Source of the DNA: Oscillospiraceae bacterium | GTDB taxonomy: Bacteria > Bacillota > Clostridia > Oscillospirales > Oscillospiraceae | Assembly (NCBI GenBank): GCA_009787625.1 | Contig: WQSX01000019.1 | Coordinates: forward strand, 1-48,111 | Direction of reading: 5' to 3' | DNA: 48,111 nucleotides | In this document: in pieces, positions 40,452-48,111 of the stretch | Layout: each line of letters starts with the position of its first letter | Numbering within the stretch: the first letter of the stretch is position 1 | The notes under the pieces: model-generated | What the model was told of the DNA's origin: nothing | Seen by the model: the letters and a program-made list of their open reading frames with translations, nothing else | Databases searched by the model: none | Program-made: the position numbers and the translations under genes

Positions 40452-41372
40452 TCAATATTCCAGCGATAAAATAATGTCTTGGGCGTAATCTCCAAACTTA
40501 GCCCCAAATATGTTGAAGCCACCCACGTACTGTGCACTTTCGGCATTTCCTATTCTAACCGTGATTGACGGGGCGTCAAAAGCTATATCGCCAAGTGTTG
40601 TCGGCGAAGCTTTCTGCCCGTTGATTTCTGTGCCATTTTCCGAGATTACCCAAGTCGTTAAAAGTCCGTGTTGTGAACTGCCGTCAGGCCACCATGATGG
40701 GTTTAGGCGACCGCGCCGTGCTCCAAAATCTCCGGGGCAGGTCCAGGTGGCGCTTTTAGTGCTGTTTATCCATAGCGTGATATCTGATTTCCAGTCTTCA
40801 CGATAGTTAGGTGCTTCAGAGCATATTTCCACTGAAAGCGTGAGTTGTTTCGGTTTTTTCGAGCGCATATATGCCTCGTTTGGAAACTTATATTCCACGT
40901 ATCCCGATGAACTCCAAATTATTTGCGCTCCTATGCGCTCAGGCAAGTAAAAAGACATGGCAGAATCTTCATGGAAAATGATTTCATTTTCTGTAGCGAC
41001 ACCGCATGTTGGCGATATATTGCAGTCAGTATAAGCCCCTACAGGCATACCGATACTGCGAACTTCATTTATAATGCCCGGCGTTCCTAAAAGTTGAATC
41101 GAAAGAATGTCATTTTTACGGCTGCATAATTTCATTGAGCCACGTTCGCCCGGCTGAACTTCGGTGTTAATTAAATTAGCCGTTTCCAATGCACGGATGT
41201 GAACCGCTGCCGTGGATGCAGGTATTTGCAACTTTTCCGCTATTTCTGCAATGTTGTAGCTATACGTATCCAACAAGCGAATAATCTCAACCCGCGTGGG
41301 GGAAGATAAAGCTTTTCCCACAAGAGATAATGATTCAGCATCGTCTAAGCTAAGTTCTAATATTTTCGCCAT
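40452..41372 (-). CDS. ArsR-like winged-helix regulator with large C-terminal sensor domain
   Basis: A 306-residue protein. Residues about 10-90 form an ArsR-type winged helix (LSSPTRVEIIRLLDTYSYNI, then IPASTAAVHIRALETANLIN). The rest is beta-rich with many Trp and Gly residues and no catalytic motif; it probably binds a ligand, plausibly a sugar, given its place divergent from a sugar ABC operon. ATG with GGAGG 7 nt upstream. It probably binds the TTGTTGCTATT repeats in the shared 339-bp control region. Confidence 0.83.
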   Translation of the reverse strand: MAKILELSLDDAESLSLVGKALSSPTRVEIIRLLDTYSYNIAEIAEKLQIPASTAAVHIRALETANLINTEVQPGERGSMKLCSRKNDILSIQLLGTPGIINEVRSIGMPVGAYTDCNISPTCGVATENEIIFHEDSAMSFYLPERIGAQIIWSSSGYVEYKFPNEAYMRSKKPKQLTLSVEICSEAPNYREDWKSDITLWINSTKSATWTCPGDFGARRGRLNPSWWPDGSSQHGLLTTWVISENGTEINGQKASPTTLGDIAFDAPSITVRIGNAESAQYVGGFNIFGAKFGDYAQDIILSLEY

Positions 41373-41711
41373 TTCATGCCCTCCAAATAAGTATAAAGCA
41401 ATTTTAGCATATACGTTTACTCAAGGTCAAGATGGTCAATCACATTACCGTAGTGTATCACAACTCCAACATTATTTACAACATAAATTTTGTTGCTATT
41501 TACATAACTCACAATAAATTTGTCGAAATTTTATATAAAACAACAAAATAGTTGTTGACATGTGAATAATTTGTTGCTATTATGCCCATATACAAACAAT
41601 ATTTTTGTTGTTTTATAGTTTTCAACTAAAAAACCTGCTTCATACGTTCGTTAACTAAAATAATTTGCAAAAAAATTGATTGTAAATAAAATTTCAGGAG
41701 GATTTATTAAA
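41373..41711. promoter_or_regulatory. Divergent control region: two promoters and repeated TTGTTGCTATT sites
   Basis: No gene lies in this 339-bp gap. Plus strand: TTGACA (41555-41560), 17 bp, TATTAT (41578-41583), a near-ideal promoter for the sugar operon. Minus strand: TTGACC (41430-41425), 18 bp, TAAAAT (41406-41401) for the regulator. TTTGTTGCTATT occurs at 41489-41500 and 41570-41581, the latter inside the plus promoter. CAACAAAATAGTTGTTG overlaps the -35 box, and a related TTTTTGTTGTTTTATAG lies downstream of the -10 box. These look like operators for the divergent regulator. Confidence 0.75.
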
Positions 41712-43031
41712 ATGAAAAAGTTGTCAATTTTTGTGGTGCTTCTGCTTGTTGTTGCTATGCTTGCAGCTTGCGCCGCGCCCGCAGCCGATGCCCCTCCCGC
41801 AGTCGATGCTCCCGCTGCAAATGACCCACCCGCCGTTGATGCCCCTCCCACAGATGACGATAATGGTGTGTCCGACGTAGCGCCGGGCAGGCTCGGTAGT
41901 TTGGAATTTTGGACTATGCTGACAGGAGCAGATGGAATTAACATGGATTCCATAGTGTTAGAGTTCAATGCCACCAATCCGGATTTCACGGTGAATCATC
42001 GCCCCATGCCGGCTGAAGATTTGTACATCAATTTCCCCTTGGCAGTTATGTCCGGAGTGGGTGTGCCGGATATCGCACTAAATCATATTGAAAGAATGCC
42101 TGTTTTTGCTGAAAACAACCTTATTACAGACCTCAGTCCATGGCTTGCGCAACACGGCATTGTGCGCGAAAACTACATTACCAGAGCATGGGATATGGCA
42201 AGTTTTAGCGGTGGGCACTGGGGCATTCCCCTCGATATCCACAGCTTTGTTATGTATGTGAACATGGACTTATACGAAATTCACGGTAACGGTGAATTGG
42301 ATGACGGAATTGTCACATGGGATGAAATTATTGCCGCCGCTCCGGGACTTGTCGAAGCAGACTTAATTCCGTTCCCGATTACATGGGCCCGTGCGATATT
42401 TCTCAGCATGTATGGTCAATTAAATGGCTCACTCAGCACCGATGGCGAAAATCCCGATTTCGACAATGCAGATGCAATAAGGGTTTTTGAACATTGGCAA
42501 ATGCTCCATGATAATGGTTGGACACACATGGAAGGTGATGCTCCGTGGGAGCTGTTCCTAGGTGGTCACGCTATGTTTGTCCCCGAAGGCATTTGGATGT
42601 ATAATCACACAGTACAGGCAGGGCTCAATGTTCGCATGGTTAACTTCCCTGTGTGGGATGTCAACGTAAAAGGTAACTGGACTTCTTCTCACCAATTCGT
42701 TGTACCTGTTGCGGACCGCGATGAAGACACAATGGCAGGTATCTTTGCTTTTATAGATTTTGTCGGAAACAACTCTATCGAATGGGCAAGAGCAGGTCAA
42801 GTACCATCACACGTAGCTATTATGGACCACGCAGAATTTCTTAATATGCCGCAAGCATTCCTCGCTGAATACGACACAGAACTTGCTATGTACGACTTTA
42901 AACATTATGGTCATGCCGTTGAGGCTTTGGACGCTGTATTCTTTGAAGTTCTATGGGGCAGAATGACACCGGAAGCTGCGCTTGAACAAGCTATCAGAGA
43001 GGCTCGCGACCGCATCGAAATGGCAGGATAA
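41712..43031 (+). CDS. Carbohydrate ABC transporter solute-binding lipoprotein
   Basis: A 439-residue lipoprotein: signal peptide with lipobox LAAC (Cys20), an Ala/Pro/Asp-rich linker (about 21-58), then a cluster B-type sugar-binding domain (LEFWTMLTGADGINMDSIVL, VPDIALNHIERMPVF, later YSTGN-like sugar-binding features are not evident). The ATG at 41712 has AGGAGG 10 nt upstream. It is the first gene of the operon with two permeases and a GH2 enzyme, so the substrate is probably a beta-linked oligosaccharide or glycoside. Confidence 0.93.
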   Translation: MKKLSIFVVLLLVVAMLAACAAPAADAPPAVDAPAANDPPAVDAPPTDDDNGVSDVAPGRLGSLEFWTMLTGADGINMDSIVLEFNATNPDFTVNHRPMPAEDLYINFPLAVMSGVGVPDIALNHIERMPVFAENNLITDLSPWLAQHGIVRENYITRAWDMASFSGGHWGIPLDIHSFVMYVNMDLYEIHGNGELDDGIVTWDEIIAAAPGLVEADLIPFPITWARAIFLSMYGQLNGSLSTDGENPDFDNADAIRVFEHWQMLHDNGWTHMEGDAPWELFLGGHAMFVPEGIWMYNHTVQAGLNVRMVNFPVWDVNVKGNWTSSHQFVVPVADRDEDTMAGIFAFIDFVGNNSIEWARAGQVPSHVAIMDHAEFLNMPQAFLAEYDTELAMYDFKHYGHAVEALDAVFFEVLWGRMTPEAALEQAIREARDRIEMAG

Positions 43032-43041
43032 CACTTTGTAA

Positions 43042-43077
43042 AGGCGAGTGAAGAGCTGGCCAACTTTTTGCTCGCCT
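43042..43077 (+). other. Stem-loop between binding-protein and permease genes
   Basis: AGGCGAG (43042-43048) pairs with CTCGCCT (43071-43077) around a 22-nt loop, in the 116-bp gap after the binding-protein stop. Stem-loops here often protect the binding-protein mRNA and reduce permease synthesis. No T-run follows, so it is not a full terminator. Confidence 0.5.
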
Positions 43078-43147
43078 ACCACGCATAGATGGCTCGGAAT
43101 ATACTGACAGTTGCTGAATTGTTTGCCTCGGCAAAAAGGGGAATCAA

Positions 43148-44029
43148 ATGAAAAAATTAAATTTGACACCATATGTGTTTATAGCACCTCACGTGATACT
43201 ATTTATCATAATGTTCCTCATTCCCACATTATACGGCATTTATGCCGCTTTTACTAATTGGAACATTTTTTCGTCACCCACTTGGGTAGGGTTCGATAAC
43301 TTCAGAACAATTTTCTTCAACACAGAATCTACTTTCTTTAGACAGTTTTGGAATGGTTTAACAAACACCCTCATCTTTGTGGTAATAACGGTGCCTTTTC
43401 AAATACTAATACCTCTGTTTATTGCCACTTTACTCAACACCAGACCGAAGGGGCGCGGAATCTTCCAAGCAATCTTTTATGTCCCAACACTGCTCTCCAT
43501 CACTTCCGTTACTTTGACTTTTCTTTTTATATTTAACAGAAGTTTAGGACTATGGAACAACATACTCGGAGTTGATGTCAACTGGTTCGGGGAACAGCCT
43601 TTTGCATGGATGTCTATTGTAATCACTACACTTTGGTGGGGTATCGGCGCAAACATGCTTATCTACATTGCCGCTCTGGGTGGTGTAGATAAAGGAATTC
43701 TTGAAGCAGCTTCCGTGGACGGTTCTACGGGCTTTCATCGCTTTAGAACAATTGTACTACCTTCCATACTTATGCCCTTGCTGTTTACTGTTTTTGCGTC
43801 AATCGTCGCCCAGTTTAATATTTTTGGGCAACCGCTCTTGTTGACAACAGGTGGTCCGACCGAAAGCACACATGTGCTTTTGATGTACATTCGCAACCTC
43901 GCCTTTGGAATGGGCAATCCAATTGCCGGCATGGCGAGTGCAATGGCAGTAGTTCTAGGTTTAATTATCGGCATAGTATCTCTTGGACAATTATTCGTAA
44001 TAAAAAGACTTAGCGGAGAGGAGAGTTGA
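43148..44029 (+). CDS. Sugar ABC transporter permease, MalF/UgpA type
   Basis: A 293-residue permease with six membrane segments, an N-terminal segment typical of UgpA/LacF (LTPYVFIAPHVILFIIMFLI) and an EAA loop (EAASVDGSTGFHRFRTIVLP). ATG with AAAAGGGGAATCAA upstream. It partners with the MalG-type permease, whose start lies 2 bp after its stop. No ATPase gene in the operon. Confidence 0.95.
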   Translation: MKKLNLTPYVFIAPHVILFIIMFLIPTLYGIYAAFTNWNIFSSPTWVGFDNFRTIFFNTESTFFRQFWNGLTNTLIFVVITVPFQILIPLFIATLLNTRPKGRGIFQAIFYVPTLLSITSVTLTFLFIFNRSLGLWNNILGVDVNWFGEQPFAWMSIVITTLWWGIGANMLIYIAALGGVDKGILEAASVDGSTGFHRFRTIVLPSILMPLLFTVFASIVAQFNIFGQPLLLTTGGPTESTHVLLMYIRNLAFGMGNPIAGMASAMAVVLGLIIGIVSLGQLFVIKRLSGEES

Positions 44030-44031
44030 TT

Positions 44032-44913
44032 ATGTCATCTGCTATTGTTAAGATACAGAAAACTAGTGGAATAGGGTCGGAGAAATTTGCAAAGATTGGT
44101 ATATTTCTTATTTTGGCATTTGTGGCGTTTATCTTTATTGTGCCACTTTTATGGATACTGATTTCAGCTTTTAAAGACGACATGGAAGTACACAGAGCCG
44201 GAGGGTTTCTTTTACTCCCTGAAACGTGGATTTTTGATAACATTGCAGCACTGCTCCATCCGGACAACACTCATCTGCCTGTTGCCCGGTGGTACTTCAA
44301 TTCAATCGTAGTTTCAGTCAGCCATACGATTCTTGCAATTATTATTGTTTCAATGTCGGCTTTTGCCTATGCAAAGCTGAAGTTTAAGGGGAAAAACATT
44401 ATTTTCTTTTCTCTGCTCTTCTTGTCATCATTCCCACCTGTTGCAAATATTATTTCACAATACAGAGTTGTTCTCGAACTCGGGTGGCTGAATACACCGC
44501 TCGCACTTATTGCGCCGGGACTTGCCGGGGTTTTCAACATTTTTCTGGTGCGCCAATTTATGTATGGCATACCAAACGAACTGCTTGAGTCCGCAAAGAT
44601 TGATGGTGCGGGAGAATTTAGGGTTTTCGCGCAAATTGTTATACCTCTGTGCAAACCGATACTCACTGTTGTGGGCTTGTTTAGTTTTACCGGTGTGTGG
44701 AATGATTTCCTTTGGCCATCTATTGCAATAAAAGACATTGCAGGTCTTACTTTGACTCCCGGACTTCAGCTTGCAAGGGATCCTTTTGTTGCACGGATAG
44801 GCGATATGAGCGCCATTACACTTATAGCTATTGTCCCTATGGTGGTTTTGTTCTTATGTACTCAACGGTATTTTATCAGAGGCGTTTCCCTTTCGTCCGG
44901 GGTGAAAGGCTAA
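44032..44913 (+). CDS. Carbohydrate ABC transporter permease, MalG type
   Basis: A 293-residue permease with six membrane segments, EAA loop (LESAAKIDG-like: ELLESAKIDGAGEFRVFAQI) and the family C-terminus GVSLSSGVKG. The ATG at 44032 has GAGGAG 8 nt upstream; an in-frame TTG at 44026 overlapping the previous stop is less likely. Forms the channel with the preceding MalF-type protein. Confidence 0.95.
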   Translation: MSSAIVKIQKTSGIGSEKFAKIGIFLILAFVAFIFIVPLLWILISAFKDDMEVHRAGGFLLLPETWIFDNIAALLHPDNTHLPVARWYFNSIVVSVSHTILAIIIVSMSAFAYAKLKFKGKNIIFFSLLFLSSFPPVANIISQYRVVLELGWLNTPLALIAPGLAGVFNIFLVRQFMYGIPNELLESAKIDGAGEFRVFAQIVIPLCKPILTVVGLFSFTGVWNDFLWPSIAIKDIAGLTLTPGLQLARDPFVARIGDMSAITLIAIVPMVVLFLCTQRYFIRGVSLSSGVKG

Positions 44914-44991
44914 TCGAATGTGCACCACCCCATTATAGAACACTTCTTCTATACGCGTCATACTACTATTATTTTTTAAAGGAGCTGCATT

Positions 44992-46716
44992 ATGTCCATT
45001 CCAAGAAACGAATACCCTCGCCCTCAATTTGTGAGAAAACATTGGTTTTGCCTGAACGGTGAATGGGAATTTTCTTTTGACATCGATGTTTTTGACCGAA
45101 AAATTATTGTACCTTATGCCCATCAAACAAAACTTTCAGGTGTTGATGTCCAAGAGTTTCATGATGTTGTGTGGTATAAGCGAAATTTTGAGCTGCCGCA
45201 CGAGATGAGAGGTAAGAACACCATCTTGCATTTTGGCGCAGTGGATTATCATTGCCGGGTCTGGGTAAACGATACATTTATTCTTGAGCATATCGGGGGG
45301 CATGTTGGATTTTGTGCCGACATAACACATGCGTTAAAAGACGGCATAAACGAAATTAAGCTGAAGGCTTTGGACGATGCGACTGACCTGGAGATGCCGC
45401 GAGGAAAACAATTTTGGGAAAAGACATCTCGCAGCATATTTTACACTCGCACCACAGGCATATGGCAGACCGTGTGGCTTGAATCCGTAGAGGACACATA
45501 CCTAAGCAACGTATGGATGACACCCGACATTGACCGCATGGCTTTGGATGTGCAGTATGAAATAATCGGCACAGGCTCTGCAACACTGAAAATGGACGTA
45601 CTCTTTGAGGGTAAACATTTGACGACATATACCGTAAGTGACGTGCGCAATGAGGGTAAATGTTCTATCGGCATGGATAGGCAGACTGTGCTTGCCTGGC
45701 AGCCATTTGAATCAATGGTTTGGACTCCTGAGTCGCCACGCCTCTTTGATATTATATTTACAGTTTCCGTTGATGGAAAAGTCACTGACAAGGTTGAAAG
45801 TTATTTCGGAATGAGAAAGGTGTCTGTTGAAAACGGTAAGTTCCTCTTAAATAACAGACCTTACTATCAAAAACTGCTTTTAGACCAAGGGTATTGGGAA
45901 GATTCATTGCTCACTGCTCCGACGGATGAGGACTACATCGTCGATATAAAGCTCGCAAAGGAGATGGGCTTTAATGGCGTAAGAAAACACCAAAAAATTG
46001 AGGACCCTCGATTTCTTTATCATGCTGACAAAATGGGTTTTCTGGTGTGGGGAGAAATAGCCGCCGCATACAACTATTCGAATAAATATGTTAAGCGTAT
46101 CACAGGTGAGTGGATTGACGGAATTTTCCGCGACTATAACCACCCGTGCATAGTGGTATGGACACCACTCAACGAATCGTGGGGTGTCACAAGCATTATG
46201 ACCGATAAGCAACAGCAGGCACACAGTGCCGCAATGGTGTTTTTGACAAAATCACTCGATAAAAGTCGTTTGGTTGTTTCAAATGATGGTTGGGAGCATA
46301 CAGTTACCGATTTGCTCACTATCCATGATTATGAGGGTAAGAAAGAAATTTTGAAAGAAACTTATAAAGACTTGCAGTCAACTCTCGCGGCGCAGCCGGC
46401 TACACGCCCGCTATACGCAAACGGTTGGAACTACAGTGGCGAACCTATACTCATGACAGAGTTTGGTGGAATCTCATATAAAACCGGCTCTTGGGACGGT
46501 TGGGGTTACACCAGTGCAACCTCCGATGAGGATTTTGCGCAAAGGCTCAATGCGGTTATTTCTGCGATACTTGGATCTCCAATCATTCAAGGCTATTGCT
46601 ATACGCAAATTGCTGACGTGGAGCAAGAAATAAACGGCTTGCTGACATATGACCGCAAGCCGAAGATAGACCTGGATATTATCAGGCGCATTAACGAAGG
46701 GAGTTGGGAAGGCTAG
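44992..46716 (+). CDS. Glycoside hydrolase family 2 enzyme
   Basis: A 574-residue cytoplasmic enzyme without a signal peptide. It has the GH2 order: sugar-binding jelly roll (FCLNGEWEFSFD, then VWYKRNFELP, FGAVDYHCRVWVND), an immunoglobulin-like domain and the TIM barrel. The acid/base lies in TPLNESWG (Asn394-Glu395) and the nucleophile is probably Glu490 in MTEFGG. It is shorter than LacZ and close to the small beta-glucuronidase/beta-galactosidase-like enzymes. ATG with AAAGGAG 7 nt upstream, 78 bp after the permease gene. It probably hydrolyses the glycoside imported by the same operon; the exact sugar is not readable. Confidence 0.93.
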   Translation: MSIPRNEYPRPQFVRKHWFCLNGEWEFSFDIDVFDRKIIVPYAHQTKLSGVDVQEFHDVVWYKRNFELPHEMRGKNTILHFGAVDYHCRVWVNDTFILEHIGGHVGFCADITHALKDGINEIKLKALDDATDLEMPRGKQFWEKTSRSIFYTRTTGIWQTVWLESVEDTYLSNVWMTPDIDRMALDVQYEIIGTGSATLKMDVLFEGKHLTTYTVSDVRNEGKCSIGMDRQTVLAWQPFESMVWTPESPRLFDIIFTVSVDGKVTDKVESYFGMRKVSVENGKFLLNNRPYYQKLLLDQGYWEDSLLTAPTDEDYIVDIKLAKEMGFNGVRKHQKIEDPRFLYHADKMGFLVWGEIAAAYNYSNKYVKRITGEWIDGIFRDYNHPCIVVWTPLNESWGVTSIMTDKQQQAHSAAMVFLTKSLDKSRLVVSNDGWEHTVTDLLTIHDYEGKKEILKETYKDLQSTLAAQPATRPLYANGWNYSGEPILMTEFGGISYKTGSWDGWGYTSATSDEDFAQRLNAVISAILGSPIIQGYCYTQIADVEQEINGLLTYDRKPKIDLDIIRRINEGSWEG

Positions 46717-46733
46717 GGTTTGCTCCCCAGCCT
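46710..46733. terminator. Hairpin between convergent glycosidase genes
   Basis: AGGCT (46710-46714) pairs with AGCCT (46729-46733), with GGG/CCC inside, spanning both stop codons of the convergent genes. There is no T-run, so termination is only suggested. Confidence 0.35.
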
Positions 46734-48111
46734 CACACCGGTGCTGTTTCGTAGATCGTGTATGACTTCTCCCCTATGGACACTTTTGCTTTCACGGTAT
46801 AGGTTCCTGACTTATGCGCGGGCGTTATCATAAACGGATATTTCATTGATGATTTAGCTAAAATCTCCGCCGGACCTGTGGTTTCGGACATGTTTACGCC
46901 GTAAGCGCTTAGTTCTGGTGAGACATTTAAGTTATGACCGGTTGGGTTTTCTATTGTCAGGTGTGCCTCGGTTTTTTTGTTTTGTAATTCCTCCGGCAAA
47001 TTGAGAGATAGATACACAGTGCGTAAAAAATCAATTTCAATATCACTGTCACCCGTGACAGTCAAGCTTTGTCTTATAGTTTCATTTTCAAAAGCTGCAC
47101 AGATTTCAACATGCGAAAGCAGGGTTAAATTTTCAATACATATCTGCCCATCGCACTTATAGCTGCTTTTTTGCCCGTCAACTGCTATATCTACGTTGCT
47201 AACAATCGGCTTGCCATGATTTTTTGTGCTGATTATTAACTTGTTATCCCTTTCCAGAAAGGCGACCCCTGAGACATATCCGTGGCTGTGGGGCAAGTAG
47301 TCCTCATTGAATTGAAACTCATTCTCTTCATTTAATATGCCTTTTGGTGAGTCGATTGTATCGCCCAGTCTTTTTGGGACAAACTGAACATCGGAGCTAA
47401 ATCCGTTGATGCCGCTGCCTTGCGGAGCGGGCTTCAAATTATGCTGCACGTAAAAATAATCAGCACCAAGTCCAACAATGAGCGATTTTGGCAACCATTT
47501 CTTCTCATCATAGGACTCCGGAATACCGGGGTTCAGGCCCGCGACAAATTGCAGATTATTTTCAGCTAATTGGATTAGCTCAGGATCTGAAAAATAGTTC
47601 GCCAGCTCTGCAAAATTCTTTGCAATTTGCCCATATAGCGCTGTGGCTCCATGATTCGTGATTTTGAAAAACTTCACTCCACCATGCTTTTTGTCTTTAT
47701 ACATTGTCAATGGATATATGCCGAGGGGTGAGAGGTTTGCCGTCTTTTTTGCATAATACTGAGTGTAGGTTTTCAGCGTATTGTGCCACATAGGTGCATC
47801 TTCGTGGTTTGGGCACAGGGATAATAGGTCAATAAAACCTACCAGGTTTACCGGCTCAATATTGCCCATATGAAAGCGATGATTTTGATTCCATTCAAGT
47901 TCGAAAGTTTCGTTATCGTCCTCAAACGCGTAAAAACAACCAAATGCCCCCTCGACAGAGTTTTCTCTATCGGTTAGTTGCCGCTCTGTGACTTTTTGGG
48001 CGTACTCAATGTAAGCGTAAAAAGAAGAAGCGTCTATACAAGGAAGTACAAATAGGGTATAGTCAAGAGCGGCCGAGAAAAAGGCGGTATTTAAAGTTAA
48101 GAGAATAGAAT
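46733..48111 (-). CDS. Glycosidase-like protein, six-hairpin (GH9-like), 5' end outside window
   Basis: The frame stays open from the stop at 46733 to the right edge, so about 459 residues of a longer protein are visible. The internal ATG at 47869 is not the start, because protein-like sequence (EGAFGCFYAFEDDNETFELE, then WNQNHRFHMGNIEPVNLVGF) continues upstream. The (alpha/alpha)6-like part ends near NNLQFVAGLNPGIPESYD, which recalls the end of GH9 domains, and the C-terminal about 200 residues are beta-rich and Ig-like. Exact family uncertain. It converges on the GH2 gene with 16 bp between the stop codons, so it is a separate transcription unit. Confidence 0.65.
   Translation of the reverse strand, partial: SILLTLNTAFFSAALDYTLFVLPCIDASSFYAYIEYAQKVTERQLTDRENSVEGAFGCFYAFEDDNETFELEWNQNHRFHMGNIEPVNLVGFIDLLSLCPNHEDAPMWHNTLKTYTQYYAKKTANLSPLGIYPLTMYKDKKHGGVKFFKITNHGATALYGQIAKNFAELANYFSDPELIQLAENNLQFVAGLNPGIPESYDEKKWLPKSLIVGLGADYFYVQHNLKPAPQGSGINGFSSDVQFVPKRLGDTIDSPKGILNEENEFQFNEDYLPHSHGYVSGVAFLERDNKLIISTKNHGKPIVSNVDIAVDGQKSSYKCDGQICIENLTLLSHVEICAAFENETIRQSLTVTGDSDIEIDFLRTVYLSLNLPEELQNKKTEAHLTIENPTGHNLNVSPELSAYGVNMSETTGPAEILAKSSMKYPFMITPAHKSGTYTVKAKVSIGEKSYTIYETAPV

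Noticed and set aside
47867..47869. Start codon of the right-edge glycosidase
   Set aside because: The reading frame upstream stays open to the window edge with protein-like composition, so this ATG is internal and the gene is cut by the window.

Overview
The window looks like chromosomal DNA of a Gram-positive-type bacterium of the class Clostridia (Bacillota), probably an uncultured gut or anaerobic lineage. Supporting signs are strong AGGAGG-type ribosome binding sites, several TTG and GTG starts, lipobox-type solute-binding lipoproteins, sugar ABC operons without their own ATPase (normally served by a shared MsmX-type ATPase), RNase J, and the TrmK/Nif3 and MurJ-like/MazG/HU/RqcP neighbourhoods typical of Bacillota. 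I see no tRNA, rRNA, CRISPR array, phage module or transposase gene.

Layout. (1) 131-7070, minus strand: an operon encoding a large lipoprotein that joins a propeller-like N-terminal half to a sugar-binding-protein half, two sugar permeases, an HlyD/MacA-like adaptor and a MacB-periplasmic-domain protein. (2) 7309-12965, plus strand: housekeeping genes trmK, a nif3-like gene, an ECF S component, a SpoVB/MurJ-type flippase, mazG, hup and rqcP. These are followed by a cluster of palindromic repeats and a small YjfB-like gene. (3) 13611-16779, minus strand: RNase J, recR and rpe, with divergent telA (plus strand, 16888-18066). (4) 18047-30722, minus strand: a Tad (tight adherence) pilus locus in the order tadZ, tadA, tadB, tadC, pilin, TadE-like, large TadG-like protein, second TadE-like, prepilin peptidase. 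It continues into a WG-repeat membrane protein, an FHA protein and a Ser/Thr kinase with overlapping ends, which suggests phospho-signalling tied to the pilus. (5) 31113-36149: an EamA transporter, a Ca/Na-type antiporter, an XRE membrane regulator, and a TetR regulator divergent from a B12-binding radical SAM enzyme. (6) 36293-40271, minus strand: a permease plus DMT pair, a PRMT-like methyltransferase, and a hemerythrin-CheX fusion. (7) 40452-48111: an ArsR-like regulator divergent from a second sugar ABC operon ending in a GH2 glycosidase, then a convergent partial glycosidase that runs off the right edge.

The most unusual structure is a family of three long intergenic hairpins (1-87, 4609-4697, 22808-22901). 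All three share an identical 23-nt loop, but their stem arms differ from copy to copy while remaining self-complementary: perfectly in two copies and partly in the third. This points to selection or copying of a structure rather than of a sequence. Other points worth attention are the propeller/binding-protein fusion in a hybrid sugar-ABC/MacAB-like operon, the Tad pilin that lacks the usual Glu+5, and repeated candidate operators in front of three regulator genes.
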